From the NCBI RefSeq assembly GCF_021088345.1, contig NZ_CP088156.1, positions 5,704,001-5,768,000 of the forward strand: DNA of 64,000 bases, read 5' to 3'. A program made the translations under genes and the position numbers. Numbering within the stretch: the first letter of the stretch is position 1; each line of letters starts with the position of its first letter. Below the pieces are notes generated by a model. The model did not search any database, had not been told where the DNA came from, and saw only the letters and a program-made list of their open reading frames with translations. Below are positions 17,972-27,788 of the stretch, piece after piece. The stretch comes from Bradyrhizobium ontarionense. GTDB lineage: Bacteria; Pseudomonadota; Alphaproteobacteria; Rhizobiales; Xanthobacteraceae.

Positions 17972-18400
17972 ATGATGACGAAACGCGGATTCGGCAAACG
18001 GCTGGCTTTGGGCGCGATTCTGGTGGCCGTGTCGGCGCCGCTGGCCTTGGCGCAACAAAGCGAGGCGCCGCAGAAGGCCGGCAAACCGCTGAATGCCGGC
18101 GACGTGCTGTCGGGCGAGCTCACCGTGCTCAAGGTCCGCGGCGCCAAGCCCGGTCAGCCTGCCGCCGCCTATCAGATCACAAGCGAGCCCCGCCGCCTGC
18201 CGCCGCCGAGCGGGTTGTGCAACCTGGAGACCGGCCCCGAGACGTTCCAGCTGATCATCGCCAACAATGCCCAGGCCTCGCAGCTGAAAGGCCTGCTCGG
18301 CAAGCAGATCGTGGTCAAGGTCGACGAGATCGCCTGTGCCCAGGACGCGGGCCAGATGAGCGAGGCGGTGGTGACGAAGTGGAGCCTGATGAAGCGCTGA
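17972..18400 (+). CDS. Putative periplasmic protein of unknown function
   Basis: 142 aa. A clear Sec signal peptide (RLALGAILVAVSAPLALAQQ, cleavage after ALA) precedes a soluble domain of about 115 residues with two cysteines (GLCNLETG and IACAQDAG) that could pair. It starts 17 bases after recR with GGAAGTGG upstream, so it may be the tail of the dnaX-ybaB-recR operon. I do not recognise the family. Confidence 0.8.
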   Translation: MMTKRGFGKRLALGAILVAVSAPLALAQQSEAPQKAGKPLNAGDVLSGELTVLKVRGAKPGQPAAAYQITSEPRRLPPPSGLCNLETGPETFQLIIANNAQASQLKGLLGKQIVVKVDEIACAQDAGQMSEAVVTKWSLMKR

Positions 18401-18506
18401 AGGTCGAACGATAGTCGATCATAGATTGCGCGAATTTCTCTCTCCTCCTAGCATCGAACGGCGCCGATCCGCGTAGTTCGCTTCGGTGTCGCCCAGGGAG
18501 AGGATG

Positions 18507-19265
18507 ATGCCGTTCATATATGACGAAACGCAGATCGAGTGGCCAGAGGACGGCTCGGAGCCGGCACCGCCGCGTGCGAGCGATTTCGTCTACCTGCCTT
18601 CTCCCGAATTCGGCGGAGTGAAGGAGCCGGTTCAATTCTCGCTCGATGCGCCTGCCGAAGTAGCCGCGCCCGCGCCAGCCGACGAGGGCACCCCGCCGTT
18701 TGTATCGGGTGAGCCACCAAGACGGAGCATCCTCGATCGTCTCTTCCGTCGGTGGAGCCCGGCTGCCTCGCAACAGCGCCGCGATCGGAAGTTCGAACGG
18801 CAGTTTCACCGGGCAAAGTTGGAGCATCAACGGCGTTCGCAATTGCTTCTCTCGACCATGATTCCTCCGCTACGAGCGGCCGGCGCACGGCGCGCCTACT
18901 GCCGCTACGATGGCGGCAACGACGAAGGATTCTCCTGGCTCGACCACTATGAGAGCGAGCGTGGGAATCGCATCGACCTCAATGTGTTGGCAGAACGGCT
19001 CTTCGAAATGAACGTGCATGATCGGCTGCGCGACGCGGGATTTGGCCTTCTGACCGCGACCTCGAAGGATCAAAAACTCGCTGAGTTGAGGGGATTTGCG
19101 TCGGGCTGGTTGGTCGATGATTGGGCAACACGGCTGTTCGGCGGAAGCTTCGGTACCGGCGAATACTCCATGTTTGGAGCGTTCTGGGTGGATCTCGAGA
19201 CGTGCACGATCACGGATGATCCCAACGCCGAACCGGCCGTGCAGAACATCACGATTGCCGAGTAG
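18507..19265 (+). CDS. Hypothetical protein, first of an accessory pair
   Basis: 252 aa, not recognised. The N-terminus is acidic and Pro-rich, the middle is Arg-rich (RRDRKFERQFHRAKLEHQRR), and the C-terminal half is folded-looking with YCRYDGGNDEGFSWLDHYES and LFGGSFGTGEYSMFGAFWVD. No signal peptide or membrane helix. GGGAG lies 6 bases before the ATG at 18507; an ATG at 18504 and a GTG at 18486 are alternatives. It lies 8 bases upstream of the next gene, so the two are probably one transcript. Confidence 0.72.
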   Translation: MPFIYDETQIEWPEDGSEPAPPRASDFVYLPSPEFGGVKEPVQFSLDAPAEVAAPAPADEGTPPFVSGEPPRRSILDRLFRRWSPAASQQRRDRKFERQFHRAKLEHQRRSQLLLSTMIPPLRAAGARRAYCRYDGGNDEGFSWLDHYESERGNRIDLNVLAERLFEMNVHDRLRDAGFGLLTATSKDQKLAELRGFASGWLVDDWATRLFGGSFGTGEYSMFGAFWVDLETCTITDDPNAEPAVQNITIAE

Positions 19266-19273
19266 GAAGGGGC

Positions 19274-19684
19274 ATGGCTCATCCCTATCACCACGCCGTC
19301 CGCCCTGCCCGCTTGTTTGGGGGAGAGCCGGCCGATTATTTGGCGATCCACAATTGGTTCGACGAGAGCAAGGCGCATCTTGCTGACGTTCGCCATCGCG
19401 CGCTCCGCCACCACAGCGAAGGAATCTTCCTGTGTGAGGCGATCTTCGGCGCCACCATGACCAACAGCGCCGGCAAGGTCGTGCCTGTCCGCACCGTCGG
19501 CGAACAGCACGTCAAGGACGATCTGGGCTGGATTCCGACGGTCAAGGATTGGCTGCAGCACCTGGACGTCCAGCCCTGGATGGGACGAACGCCATTCCGT
19601 CCGCAAACGGACGAGCAGCACGCCGGGGGAAGTGGCCCCCCGGATGACCAGCAGCACGAAGCAGCGGCCCCGCTGGGCCGTTGA
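19274..19684 (+). CDS. DUF6915-like protein
   Basis: 136 aa. The pattern MAHPYHHAVRPARLFGG, then DYLAIHNWFDESKAHLADVR and HRALRHHSEGIFLCEAIFG fits, from memory, a His-rich family listed as DUF6915 in proteobacteria and phages. The repeated histidines suggest metal binding, but no activity is known. A strong AGGAAGGGG precedes the ATG. The C-terminal 30 residues are low complexity. It is convergent with ampG, with 9 bases between stops. Confidence 0.75.
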   Translation: MAHPYHHAVRPARLFGGEPADYLAIHNWFDESKAHLADVRHRALRHHSEGIFLCEAIFGATMTNSAGKVVPVRTVGEQHVKDDLGWIPTVKDWLQHLDVQPWMGRTPFRPQTDEQHAGGSGPPDDQQHEAAAPLGR

Positions 19685-19693
19685 CTTCCGGAC

Positions 19694-21079
19694 CTACACC
19701 TTTACAGGCCCCAGCGCCGCAAAATGTCCGCGCCGCTGCAGCCAGGCCAGCAGGATGAGGCTGGGAATCGCGACCAGCACGCAGATCACGAAGAATGCTG
19801 GCCAGCCGGTCGCCTTCGCCACATAGCCTGCGCCTGACGACAGATAGGTGCGGCCGACAGCCGCGAGCGCCGTCAGCAGCGCATATTGAGTCGCGGTATG
19901 CAGCGGGTTCCGGCACAGCGCGGAGAGATAGGCGACGAAGATCACGGTGCCGACCGCGCTGGTGAAGTTCTCTGCTGATATTGCCAGCGCCAGCGCCCAT
20001 TGGTTGACGCCGACGATCGCGAGCCAGGAGAACGACAGGTTGGCGAGCGCCTGTACGATGCCGCCGATCCATAGGCTCGTCGCGAGCGAATAGCGGCGTG
20101 CGACGAAGCCGCCGGCAAAGCCGCCGACGAGTGTCGCGGCGAGGCCGACACCTTTCACGATCGCGGCGTAGTCGACCTTGCTGAAGCCGAGATCGATCAC
20201 GAACGGCGCGGTCATCGTGCCCGAGAAGGCGTCGGTGAACTTGAACAGCACGACGAAGGCGAGCGCCGCAAGCGCATCGCGCCGGCTGAGGAACTCCACG
20301 AACGCACCGGCGGCCGCGTGCATGACGCGGGCAAGGGCCGTATCCGCCCCCGTCTCGGCTTCCGCCTGCTTCGACTGGGCCGGCTCGGTCGCGGCCAGCG
20401 CCGTGACCGTGCCGATCAGCACCAGCGCGGCCATCACGGCATAGCCCCACATCCAGGATGTCGACCGCGAGAACCCGCTGTTTTCGAAGGCGCTGACCAC
20501 GACCAGCGCGCCCGCGGTCGAGACCAGCATGCCGATGCGGTACGCGGCGACGTAAGATGCCATGCCGGCAGCCTGTTCGCTCTCCGGCAGGCTCTCGACG
20601 CGGAAGGCGTCGACCACGATGTCCTGCGTCGATGACATCGCGGCCACCAGCAATGCGGCCAGCGCCACCATGAACGGCGCGCGTGCGGGGTCGGTCAGCG
20701 CGAGCAGCAGGATAGCCGCGATCAGCAGGATCTGTGCGAACACCAGCCAGCCGCGCCGCCGTCCGAACGCGCGGGTGAGCAGCGGCACGTGCAGCGCGTC
20801 GACCAGCGGCGCCCAGAGGAATTTCAGCGTGTAGGGCGTTCCGACGAGGGCGAACAGCCCGATCGTGCCGAGATCGACGCCGAGCTCGCGCATCCAGATC
20901 TGCAAGGTCGAGCCGGACAATGCGAGCGGAAGTCCGGACGAGAAGCCGAGGAACAGCACCACGAGCACGCGCGGCTGCAGATACACCGCGATGCTCTCGC
21001 GCCAGGTGGGCGCCGGCTTAGCCGGGGCGGACTTCGCAATCGGAGTGGCGATCTCAGAGGCGGTGTCAGGTGCGGTCAT
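19694..21079 (-). CDS. ampG: AmpG-type muropeptide permease (MFS)
   Basis: 461 aa, about 12 membrane helices. The segments FLGFSSGLPLALSGSTLQIW, ALVGTPYTLKFLWAPLVDA and AAMSSTQDIVVDAFRVESL are AmpG hallmarks. The protein imports anhydro-muropeptides from the periplasm for peptidoglycan recycling, and in many bacteria it influences beta-lactamase induction. The N-terminal 25 residues are an Ala/Pro-rich tail. No linked ampD or ampR is seen here. Confidence 0.92.
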   Translation of the reverse strand: MTAPDTASEIATPIAKSAPAKPAPTWRESIAVYLQPRVLVVLFLGFSSGLPLALSGSTLQIWMRELGVDLGTIGLFALVGTPYTLKFLWAPLVDALHVPLLTRAFGRRRGWLVFAQILLIAAILLLALTDPARAPFMVALAALLVAAMSSTQDIVVDAFRVESLPESEQAAGMASYVAAYRIGMLVSTAGALVVVSAFENSGFSRSTSWMWGYAVMAALVLIGTVTALAATEPAQSKQAEAETGADTALARVMHAAAGAFVEFLSRRDALAALAFVVLFKFTDAFSGTMTAPFVIDLGFSKVDYAAIVKGVGLAATLVGGFAGGFVARRYSLATSLWIGGIVQALANLSFSWLAIVGVNQWALALAISAENFTSAVGTVIFVAYLSALCRNPLHTATQYALLTALAAVGRTYLSSGAGYVAKATGWPAFFVICVLVAIPSLILLAWLQRRGHFAALGPVKV

Positions 21080-21126
21080 GAGAATGTGCTACCAGATTTG
21101 TGCAAGAAACGCTCCCCATCCCCGCT

Positions 21127-21579
21127 GTCATCGTCCGCGAAGGCGGACGATCCAGTAACCACCGGCATCTCGGGTCTCCATAGCCGCTGCGGCGTACTGG
21201 ATGCCCGCCTGCGCGGGCATGACGGTCTTAGATCTGGCTACCGCCAATTCCTGGATAGAGGTCATCCCAATTTGGATTGTTCTCCTCGATCAGTCGGATC
21301 TTCCACGCACGATTCCATTTCTTCAGCCGCTTCTCCCGTCCGATCGCGTTCTCCGGATCGTCGAATTCTTCGAAGTAGACGAGGCGAACGACGTCATATT
21401 TCTCCGTGAAGCTCTCGATCAGCTTTGACTTATGTTCGGCAACACGACGGATCAGATCATTTGTAACACCGATGTAAAGCGTGCCTCCGATGCGGCTTGC
21501 GAGAATGTAGACATAGAAGCTGCGAGGACCCATCTGATGTCTCTGGGATACTGGATCGTCCGCCTGCGCGGACGATGAC
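21127..21579. mobile_element. REP-like unit with inverted ends enclosing a GIY-YIG gene
   Basis: The left end at 21127-21157 and the right end at 21549-21579 are 31-base inverted copies with one mismatch, running GTCATCG...ATCCAGTA and TACTGGAT...CGATGAC. An extra inner unit (TACTGGATGCCCGCCTGC..., 21195-21223) makes the left end a doublet. The GIY-YIG gene starts 15 bases from one end and stops 4 bases from the inner unit. The same doublets occur without a gene at 7849-7943 and 24648-24747. This layout resembles a nuclease gene moving with, or moving, its repeats; mobility is inferred. Confidence 0.6.
21228..21533 (-). CDS. GIY-YIG nuclease family protein
   Basis: 101 aa single-domain endonuclease of the UvrC/SLX1-like GIY-YIG group. 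The signature reads YVYILASRIGGTLYIGVTND, followed by the conserved Arg and His of LIRRVAEHK and the catalytic-type Glu in the YFEEFDDPENAIGREKRLK region. The ATG at 21533 (MGPRSFYVYIL) is chosen because earlier in-frame codons lie in repeat DNA. It sits inside a repeat unit with inverted ends. Cellular target unknown. Confidence 0.9.
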   Translation of the reverse strand: MGPRSFYVYILASRIGGTLYIGVTNDLIRRVAEHKSKLIESFTEKYDVVRLVYFEEFDDPENAIGREKRLKKWNRAWKIRLIEENNPNWDDLYPGIGGSQI

Positions 21580-21620
21580 ACCGAATTTGCTGCGAGCTGT
21601 AAACGTCCACAACGCCTTGG

Positions 21621-22853
21621 TTACTCCCCCGCCTGCACGCGCCCCGCCAGCGGAAGCAGCTCCGGCGTCGTGCCGGCGGCCGGCGCGATGCGTGGCGAGT
21701 CCACCGGCGCATCCTGCTTGCTGAAATCGAGCTCCTCGATGCGCCCGGCGCGCTTCTCGATCTTGTCGGCCGAGATCAGGATCTGCCGGAGATCCTCGCC
21801 GACGTCGCCAAAGTGCTTCTGCAGCTTGAGCACGCGTTCGCGCAGGCGGCCGAGATCATCGCCGAGATGGATCACCTCGTTGCGGATCTGGTCGGCGGCG
21901 TCGCGGATGCGTGCATCCTTCATGATCTGCTGCATGACCTGGATCGCGAGCATCAGGAGCGACGGCGACACCAGCACGACGTGGGCGCGATAGGCCTTCT
22001 GGATCACGTCGTCGAAGCCGTCGTGAATCTCGGCATAGACCGACTCCGAGGGCACGAACATCAGCGCGGTGTCCTGCGTCTCGCCGACGACCAGGTATTT
22101 CTCGGCGATGTCGTTGACGTGCCGCAGCACGTCCGTGCGCAGCCGCTGCGCGGCGGCGCGCTTCTCCTCGTCGCTCGTGGCATCATGCAGCGCGGTCACC
22201 GCCTCCAGCGGGAATTTGGCATCGATGCACAGCGGTCGCGTGTCGGGTAGGAACACGACGCAGTCCGGCCGTTTGCCGCTGGCGAGGGTGTACTGGAAGG
22301 CGTAGCTGCCCTTCGGCAGCCCGTCCTGGACAATCGCCTCCATGCGGGCCTGGCCGAAGGCGCCGCGCGACTGCTTGTTGGCGAGCACGTCGCGCAGGGT
22401 CGTCACCTGCGTCGTCAGCTCGCTCAGGTCGCGATGCGCGCTGTCGATGATGCCGAGGCGCTCGTGCAGCACGCGCAAGCTGTCCATCGTGTGGCGTGTG
22501 CTCTGCTCCATCGACTGGCCGACGCGGTGGGTCACCGTATCGAGCCGCTCGTTGACACTGCGCGCAAGTTCCACCTGGCGGCCGGCCAGGAGCTGCGCCA
22601 TCGCGTCGACCCGCCCGGAGGCCTCGCTCTGGATCCGCATCATGTCGCCGAACCGCTGCTCGAGCTCGTCGGCGCGCACCGCCTGCGCGATGGCCAGTTG
22701 AGTGCCATGCCGGCCGGAACGGGCCACCGCAATCGCAATCATGACGAGCAGCAGCAACACCAGCACGCCGAAGCCGATCAGTGCATCGCTGGCCCTGACG
22801 GGAAGGTCGCCGATCATGACGACGACAGGATTGAGAGGTGGACTGGCGGTCAT
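21621..22853 (-). CDS. rmuC: DNA recombination protein RmuC
   Basis: 410 aa. An N-terminal membrane helix (ALIGFGVLVLLLLVMIAIAV) is followed by a coiled-coil region (about 45-140) and the RmuC domain (LPKGSYAFQYTLASGKRPDC, CIDAKFPLEAV, ALMFVPSESVYAEI). RmuC limits DNA inversion and rearrangement at inverted repeats. The ATG at 22853 is preferred over a GTG one codon upstream. It is divergent from def; three CtrA-like boxes lie in the shared region. Confidence 0.94.
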   Translation of the reverse strand: MTASPPLNPVVVMIGDLPVRASDALIGFGVLVLLLLVMIAIAVARSGRHGTQLAIAQAVRADELEQRFGDMMRIQSEASGRVDAMAQLLAGRQVELARSVNERLDTVTHRVGQSMEQSTRHTMDSLRVLHERLGIIDSAHRDLSELTTQVTTLRDVLANKQSRGAFGQARMEAIVQDGLPKGSYAFQYTLASGKRPDCVVFLPDTRPLCIDAKFPLEAVTALHDATSDEEKRAAAQRLRTDVLRHVNDIAEKYLVVGETQDTALMFVPSESVYAEIHDGFDDVIQKAYRAHVVLVSPSLLMLAIQVMQQIMKDARIRDAADQIRNEVIHLGDDLGRLRERVLKLQKHFGDVGEDLRQILISADKIEKRAGRIEELDFSKQDAPVDSPRIAPAAGTTPELLPLAGRVQAGE

Positions 22854-22908
22854 CACCCCCGTCTATCCGATTCGCACAAGCTCGCGAACGAAGAGAGAAC
22901 ATTTATGG

Positions 22909-22971
22909 TTAAGGTCGGGTTAAGATGTATGGTTAACGAGACGTTGAAATTCATGGTTAGCGAAGTCTTAA
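22909..22971. promoter_or_regulatory. Three CtrA-like boxes with exact 24-base spacing
   Basis: A full TTAA-N7-TTAA box lies at 22909-22923. One-mismatch versions follow at 22933-22947 (TTAACGAGACGTTGA) and 22957-22971 (TTAGCGAAGTCTTAA). The starts are exactly 24 bases apart and each is preceded by ATGG, so this is a degenerate 24-base tandem repeat. CtrA, the alphaproteobacterial cell-cycle regulator, binds TTAA-N7-TTAA. The array is 56 bases from the rmuC start and 52 from the def start and could act on either. Confidence 0.6.
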
Positions 22972-23022
22972 CCGGGCGGCCTCACATTGACCGCGCCGGT
23001 TCCGCGGCTTAAATCGCGCGCC

Positions 23023-23550
23023 ATGTCCCTACGCGAAATCATCATCCTGCCGGACAAGCAGTTGCGGCTGGTGTCCAACCCTGTCGAGAAGGTCACGCCG
23101 GAGATCCGGCAACTGGTCGACGACATGTTCCAGACCATGTACGACGCGCCCGGCATCGGGCTCGCGGCGATCCAGGTCGCGCAACCCTTGCGTGTCATCA
23201 CCATGGATCTGTCCAAGCCGGATGCGGAAGGCGAGACCAAGCGGGAGCCGCGCGTCTTCATCAATCCCGAGATCATCGCCAGGTCGGACGAGCTGTCGGT
23301 CTACGAGGAGGGTTGCCTGTCGATCCCCGAATATTACGAGGAGGTCGAGCGGCCGGCGCGGGTCCGCGTCCGCTTCATCGATATCGAAGGCCGGGTGCGC
23401 GAGGAGGATGCCGAAGGGCTCTATGCCACCTGCATCCAGCACGAGATCGATCATCTCAACGGCGTCCTGTTCATCGACTATCTGTCGAAACTCAAGCGCG
23501 ACCGCGTGATGAAGAAGTTCACCAAGGCCGCCAAGCGCGCGGTGGAGTAA
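23023..23550 (+). CDS. def: Peptide deformylase
   Basis: 175 aa. Removes the formyl group from nascent N-terminal methionine. All three family motifs are present: [17 protein letters not shown] (metal Cys) and QHEIDHLNG (metal His pair and catalytic Glu). The ATG at 23023 gives [15 protein letters not shown]. It precedes fmt and truA, a common translation/tRNA cluster, although each gene is separated by repeat DNA. Confidence 0.97.
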   Translation: MSLREIIILPDKQLRLVSNPVEKVTPEIRQLVDDMFQTMYDAPGIGLAAIQVAQPLRVITMDLSKPDAEGETKREPRVFINPEIIARSDELSVYEEGCLSIPEYYEEVERPARVRVRFIDIEGRVREEDAEGLYATCIQHEIDHLNGVLFIDYLSKLKRDRVMKKFTKAAKRAVE

Positions 23551-23565
23551 TCGACAACTCTCTCC

Positions 23566-23650
23566 GTCATGGCCGGGCTTGACCCGGCCATCCACGCGAT
23601 GGCCGCGAACGACCAACGACGTGGATGCCCGCGACAAGCGCGGGCATGAC
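23566..23650. repeat. Intergenic inverted repeat between def and fmt
   Basis: The left unit starts GTCATGGCCGGGCTTGACC and ends ATCCACG; the right unit starts CGTGGATGCCCGCG and ends GGGCATGAC. Each unit has its own hairpin. The same unit type occurs at 32854-33008 and 35050-35133. Confidence 0.75.
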
Positions 23651-23690
23651 GAGCGCAGGGAGGCTGACCTCGCACGACGAGAATGCGTCA

Positions 23691-24626
23691 ATGCCCCTTC
23701 GTCTGATCTTCATGGGCACGCCCGACTTCGCCGTGCCGACCCTGCTAGAGCTCGCCGGCCACGGCCACGAGATCGCGGCGGTGTATACGCGTGCGCCGAA
23801 GCCCGGCGGCCGCCGTGGCCTGGCGCTGCAGCCGACGCCGATCGAGACCGAGGCGCGCCGGCTCGGCATTCCCGTGTTCACGCCGAAGACGCTGAGGACC
23901 GAGGATGCGCTGGCCGAGTTCCGCGCGCATCAGGCCGATGCGGCCGTCGTCGTCGCCTATGGCATGATCCTGCCGCAGGCCATTCTCGATGCGCCGAGGC
24001 TCGGCTGCTACAATCTTCACGCCTCGCTGCTGCCGCGCTGGCGCGGCGCCGCGCCGATCAACCGGGCCGTCATGGCCGGTGATGCCGAGACGGGCGTCAT
24101 GGTCATGAAGATGGACGTTGGCCTCGATACCGGCGATGTCGCGATGGCCGAGCGCCTCGCGATCACCGACGCGATGACGGCGTCCGATCTGCACGACCGG
24201 CTGGCGCGGATCGGCGCCGACCTGATGGTGCGGGCGATGGCGGCGCTGGAGCGCGGCGGGCTCACGCTGACTGCGCAGGCCGAGGACGGCGTCACCTACG
24301 CCGCCAAGATCGACAAGGCGGAAGCGCGGATCGACTGGACGAAGCCGGCCCACGCGGTGCTGCGCCACATCCACGGCCTGTCGCCGTTTCCGGGCGCCTG
24401 GAGCGAGATCACGCTCGACGGCGAGGCGGTCCGCCTGAAGATCCTGCGTTGTGAGCGGGCAGCCGGGACGGGCACGCCCGGCACTGTTCTGGACGAGCAG
24501 CTCACCATCGCCTGCGGCGACGGTGCCATCCGCATCGTCGAGCTGCAACGTGCCGGCAAGGCGCCGATGAAGGCTGTCGACTTTCTCCGCGGGACGCGCG
24601 TCGCGCCGGCGCTGCGCTTCGGGTGA
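23691..24626 (+). CDS. fmt: Methionyl-tRNA formyltransferase
   Basis: 311 aa. Formylates Met-tRNA(fMet) with 10-formyl-tetrahydrofolate. The N-terminal catalytic domain has [20 protein letters not shown] and the folate site [17 protein letters not shown]; the C-terminal OB-like domain starts near residue 205. The ATG at 23691 ([13 protein letters not shown]) is the first that fits the family. It follows def by 140 bases of repeat DNA. Confidence 0.97.
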   Translation: MPLRLIFMGTPDFAVPTLLELAGHGHEIAAVYTRAPKPGGRRGLALQPTPIETEARRLGIPVFTPKTLRTEDALAEFRAHQADAAVVVAYGMILPQAILDAPRLGCYNLHASLLPRWRGAAPINRAVMAGDAETGVMVMKMDVGLDTGDVAMAERLAITDAMTASDLHDRLARIGADLMVRAMAALERGGLTLTAQAEDGVTYAAKIDKAEARIDWTKPAHAVLRHIHGLSPFPGAWSEITLDGEAVRLKILRCERAAGTGTPGTVLDEQLTIACGDGAIRIVELQRAGKAPMKAVDFLRGTRVAPALRFG

Positions 24627-24647
24627 GCCCGTTCCTCTTCTCCCTCT

Positions 24648-24747
24648 GTCATACCCCGCGCAGGCGGGGTATCCAGTACGCGGAGACGTCCGTGATCGAA
24701 CCGAGACGTTGGTGATTACTGGATCGCCCGCCTGCGCGGGCGATGAC
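24648..24747. repeat. REP-like inverted repeat doublet (copy D)
   Basis: It begins GTCATACCCCGC, reaches ATCCAGTA, and after a short spacer returns with TACTGGATCGCCCGCC and GATGAC. The left unit is identical to that of copy A at 7849; the right unit has a different but still self-paired stem. It lies between fmt and truA, 16 bases before the truA start. Confidence 0.78.
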
Positions 24748-24763
24748 GGCCGCAACAAACCGC

Positions 24764-25501
24764 ATGCCCCGCTACAAGCTCACCATCGAATATGACGGCA
24801 CGCCGTTCTGCGGCTGGCAGCTGCAGCCGACGCTGCCGTCGGTGCAGGGGGCGCTCGAGGCTGCGGTGCGGGCGACCTGCGGTGTAGCAACCCGCGTGCA
24901 CGGCTCGGGGCGCACTGACGCCGGCGTTCACGCCACCGGTCAGGTCGCGCATTGCGACATCGAAAAAGAGTTCAGGCCGGACAAATTGCGCGACGCGCTC
25001 AACGCCCATCTGCGGCCAAACCCGATCGCGGTGCTCGGTGCCGAGACCGTGCCCGACACGTTCGAAGCGCGGTTCTCGGCCAGGAAGCGGCACTATCGCT
25101 ACCGCATCGTCAATCGCCGCTCCAATCTTGCCTTGGAGGCGGGCCGTGTCTGGCGCGTGCCGCAGCGGCTCGATTCGGAGGCGATGCATGCGGCCGCACA
25201 GCGCCTGATCGGCAAGCATGATTTCACGACGTTCCGCGACACCGAATGTCAGGCGAAATCGCCGGAGAAGACACTCGATCAGCTCGACGTCGTCAGAGAC
25301 GGCGATGCGGTGACGATCCTCACCTCGGCGCGCTCCTACCTGCACAGCCAGGTGCGCTCGATGGTCGGCTCGCTGGTATGGGTCGGGCAGGGCCGCTGGA
25401 CCGCGGACGATCTTGCCGCCGCGCTCGCCGCGCGCAACCGCGCCGCCTGTGGCGTCGTCGCGCCGCCGGAGGGACTCTATTTGGTCAGAGTCGACTACTG
25501 A
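24764..25501 (+). CDS. truA: tRNA pseudouridine(38-40) synthase
   Basis: 245 aa. Isomerises U38-U40 in the anticodon arm. The catalytic aspartate is Asp52 in [14 protein letters not shown]. Other family segments are [11 protein letters not shown] and [18 protein letters not shown]. The ATG at 24764 ([13 protein letters not shown]) is chosen; an upstream ATG at 24743 lies in the repeat. Confidence 0.97.
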   Translation: MPRYKLTIEYDGTPFCGWQLQPTLPSVQGALEAAVRATCGVATRVHGSGRTDAGVHATGQVAHCDIEKEFRPDKLRDALNAHLRPNPIAVLGAETVPDTFEARFSARKRHYRYRIVNRRSNLALEAGRVWRVPQRLDSEAMHAAAQRLIGKHDFTTFRDTECQAKSPEKTLDQLDVVRDGDAVTILTSARSYLHSQVRSMVGSLVWVGQGRWTADDLAAALAARNRAACGVVAPPEGLYLVRVDY

Positions 25502-25653
25502 GTTCGGCGGCACGGCGCATTGGTCTCTGCAACTCATCCGCGATATTTTTGATCGCACTCTCGTGCCATCCAAATGCACCTCGCTTAACTTATAATTGAA
25601 TGGTCGGCGGTATTTTCTGAGGCTTCCGTGGTCCCCACCCCAGTGAAGTCATC

Positions 25654-27711
25654 ATGCGCATTCGCCAAGTCTTCCTGCTCTCGCTTATGCTCGGGGCCGC
25701 GATCGGCCTCGTCGCGACCTTGCTGTTCGCCTGGCAGCAATTGGGTGCGCTTCAGACGGCACGTGCAGTCGCCGCCGACACGCAACTGCTTGGCGCGATG
25801 GTACGCCTCCCGGAAAAGTTGAACCTGGAGCGGGCCTGGATCAACCCGCGACTGGCCTCGGCCAACGTCGCCACCGCGGATGAGCTTGCAGCGCTGCAGA
25901 ACTACACGCGCGGTTCCGACGAGGCGCTGGCCAAGGCCCGCAGCCTCGCGCAGTTGCGCGAGGATCTCGCCGCACTCGATGCGATCGAGCAGAGGTTGCG
26001 CTCGCTGCGCTCTGCGGCGCTCGACGCCGTCGTGCAGCCGAAGCAGATGCGGCCTGAAACCGTCGTGCGGGACTACGTGCCGCAGATGTTCACGGTTCAG
26101 GAAACCACCGGCGCCCACATCGACATCGTCCGCCGCCGCGTCAATGCCGCCAATCCGGCGGTCGGCCAGGCTGCCCGTCTCGCCGTGCTGGGCTGGGATC
26201 TGCGCGACTGGGCCGGGCGGGCCACGACGACCCTGGTGCGCTACATCGCCACCCGTCAGCCGATGGTTGGCGAACCGGCCGAGACGATGGCGACGTTCAA
26301 GGGGCGGCTCGACCGGATCTGGTCGGCCGTGAAGGTCGCGGCGACCGAGATCGACCAGAAGCCGATCTACGCCGCACTTGCGGATGTCGAGAGCGGCTAT
26401 TGGGCGCGTGGCGGCGAACTCTATACGTCGCAGGTGGTGCCGAACCGCGGCAAGGTTCTCGATCTCGATCCCGATCAGTTCCTGCGCATGATTTTCCCGA
26501 CCCTCGACACGATCCAGCCGCTGCGCGACGCCGCGGTCACCGAAGCGCTGCGCCAGAGCGAGGTCGCCATTGCCGATTCGCAATTCCGCTTCGTCCTGGC
26601 TGTCGTGCTGGTGCTCGTCAATGTGGTCGCCGCCGCACTCGGCACCTGGTACTTCAACGCCCGCGTGATCAAGCCGCTCTCCAACCTGACCGTTCTCATC
26701 CGTCGCATCGCAGACGGCGCCCGCGATGTCGACGTCGCCTATCGCGACCGCACCGACGAGATCGGCACGCTCGCCAATGCGATCGGCGTCTTGAAGGACA
26801 AGTCCGCTGACGCGGACCGGCTGGCGCTCGAAGGCGCCGAGACCGAGGCGCGGCGCGAAGCGCGCCGGCAGAAGATCGAGGCGCTCACCCGTCGCTTCGG
26901 CGAAATCATCGACGCGCTGTGCGGCCGGCTGAGCGATGCCGCGAGCGGTCTCAAGCAGTCCGCCGAGGCACTCGACGGCTCAGCCAATGCCACCGCGGCG
27001 CGTGCTACGGCCGTGGCCGAAGCGGCGGCGCAGGCAACCTCCGGCGTCAACACGGTCGCGGCCGCCTCCGAGGAACTCGACGCCTCGATGAAGGAGATCA
27101 CCCGCCAGATCGCGGAAGCCGCATCGGAATCCGGCAATGCCACCACTCAGGCGCTCGACACCACCGACAAGGTTCGCACCCTTGCGGGCAGCGCGACGCG
27201 CATCGGCGACGTCGTGCAGCTGATCCGCGCGATCGCCTCGCAGACCAACCTGCTGGCGCTCAATGCGACGATCGAATCGGCGCGGGCGGGCGAGGCCGGA
27301 AAGGGCTTTGCCGTCGTTGCTTCCGAGGTGAAGAGTCTCGCATCCCAGACCAGCAAGGCCACCGAGGAGATCGAGAGCCAGATCGCCGCGATCCAGAACG
27401 AGACCGGCAGCACGGTCACGGCGATCGAGAAGATCGCTGCCGTCGTCAACAGCATCAGCGGAGTCACCAGTTCGGTCGCCGCTGCGGTCACCCAGCAGAG
27501 CGCCACGACGCGGGAAATGGCCCGCAGCGTGCAACAGACGGCGACCGGCACCCGCGACGTCTCCTCGTCGATCGCGCTGGTCAGCGCGGCCGCCGACGAC
27601 ACCCGCGGCTCGGCGCGCTCGCTGCTCGATTCGGCTGCGATCCTCGCCGGCCAGGCCACCGACCTGCGCCGTGAGGTCGATCAGTTCCTGGCGGAGGTGA
27701 AAGTCGCCTGA
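25654..27711 (+). CDS. Methyl-accepting chemotaxis protein
   Basis: 685 aa membrane receptor. Membrane helix 1 is at residues 5-27, then a periplasmic helical domain of about 280 residues, helix 2 near 308-335 ([20 protein letters not shown]), a HAMP domain ([20 protein letters not shown]), and a signalling domain with the hairpin tip [20 protein letters not shown]. It would pass a ligand signal to CheA/CheW. No che genes are nearby, so it is an orphan receptor. The ligand is unknown. Confidence 0.94.
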   Translation: MRIRQVFLLSLMLGAAIGLVATLLFAWQQLGALQTARAVAADTQLLGAMVRLPEKLNLERAWINPRLASANVATADELAALQNYTRGSDEALAKARSLAQLREDLAALDAIEQRLRSLRSAALDAVVQPKQMRPETVVRDYVPQMFTVQETTGAHIDIVRRRVNAANPAVGQAARLAVLGWDLRDWAGRATTTLVRYIATRQPMVGEPAETMATFKGRLDRIWSAVKVAATEIDQKPIYAALADVESGYWARGGELYTSQVVPNRGKVLDLDPDQFLRMIFPTLDTIQPLRDAAVTEALRQSEVAIADSQFRFVLAVVLVLVNVVAAALGTWYFNARVIKPLSNLTVLIRRIADGARDVDVAYRDRTDEIGTLANAIGVLKDKSADADRLALEGAETEARREARRQKIEALTRRFGEIIDALCGRLSDAASGLKQSAEALDGSANATAARATAVAEAAAQATSGVNTVAAASEELDASMKEITRQIAEAASESGNATTQALDTTDKVRTLAGSATRIGDVVQLIRAIASQTNLLALNATIESARAGEAGKGFAVVASEVKSLASQTSKATEEIESQIAAIQNETGSTVTAIEKIAAVVNSISGVTSSVAAAVTQQSATTREMARSVQQTATGTRDVSSSIALVSAAADDTRGSARSLLDSAAILAGQATDLRREVDQFLAEVKVA

Positions 27712-27788
27712 CTTGGGCCGGCGCGCGACGTGAGCATGTCCGGGGCTGCGGCGATTGACGCGCCGCGGCCTGAGCCGAGGTCACTCGC

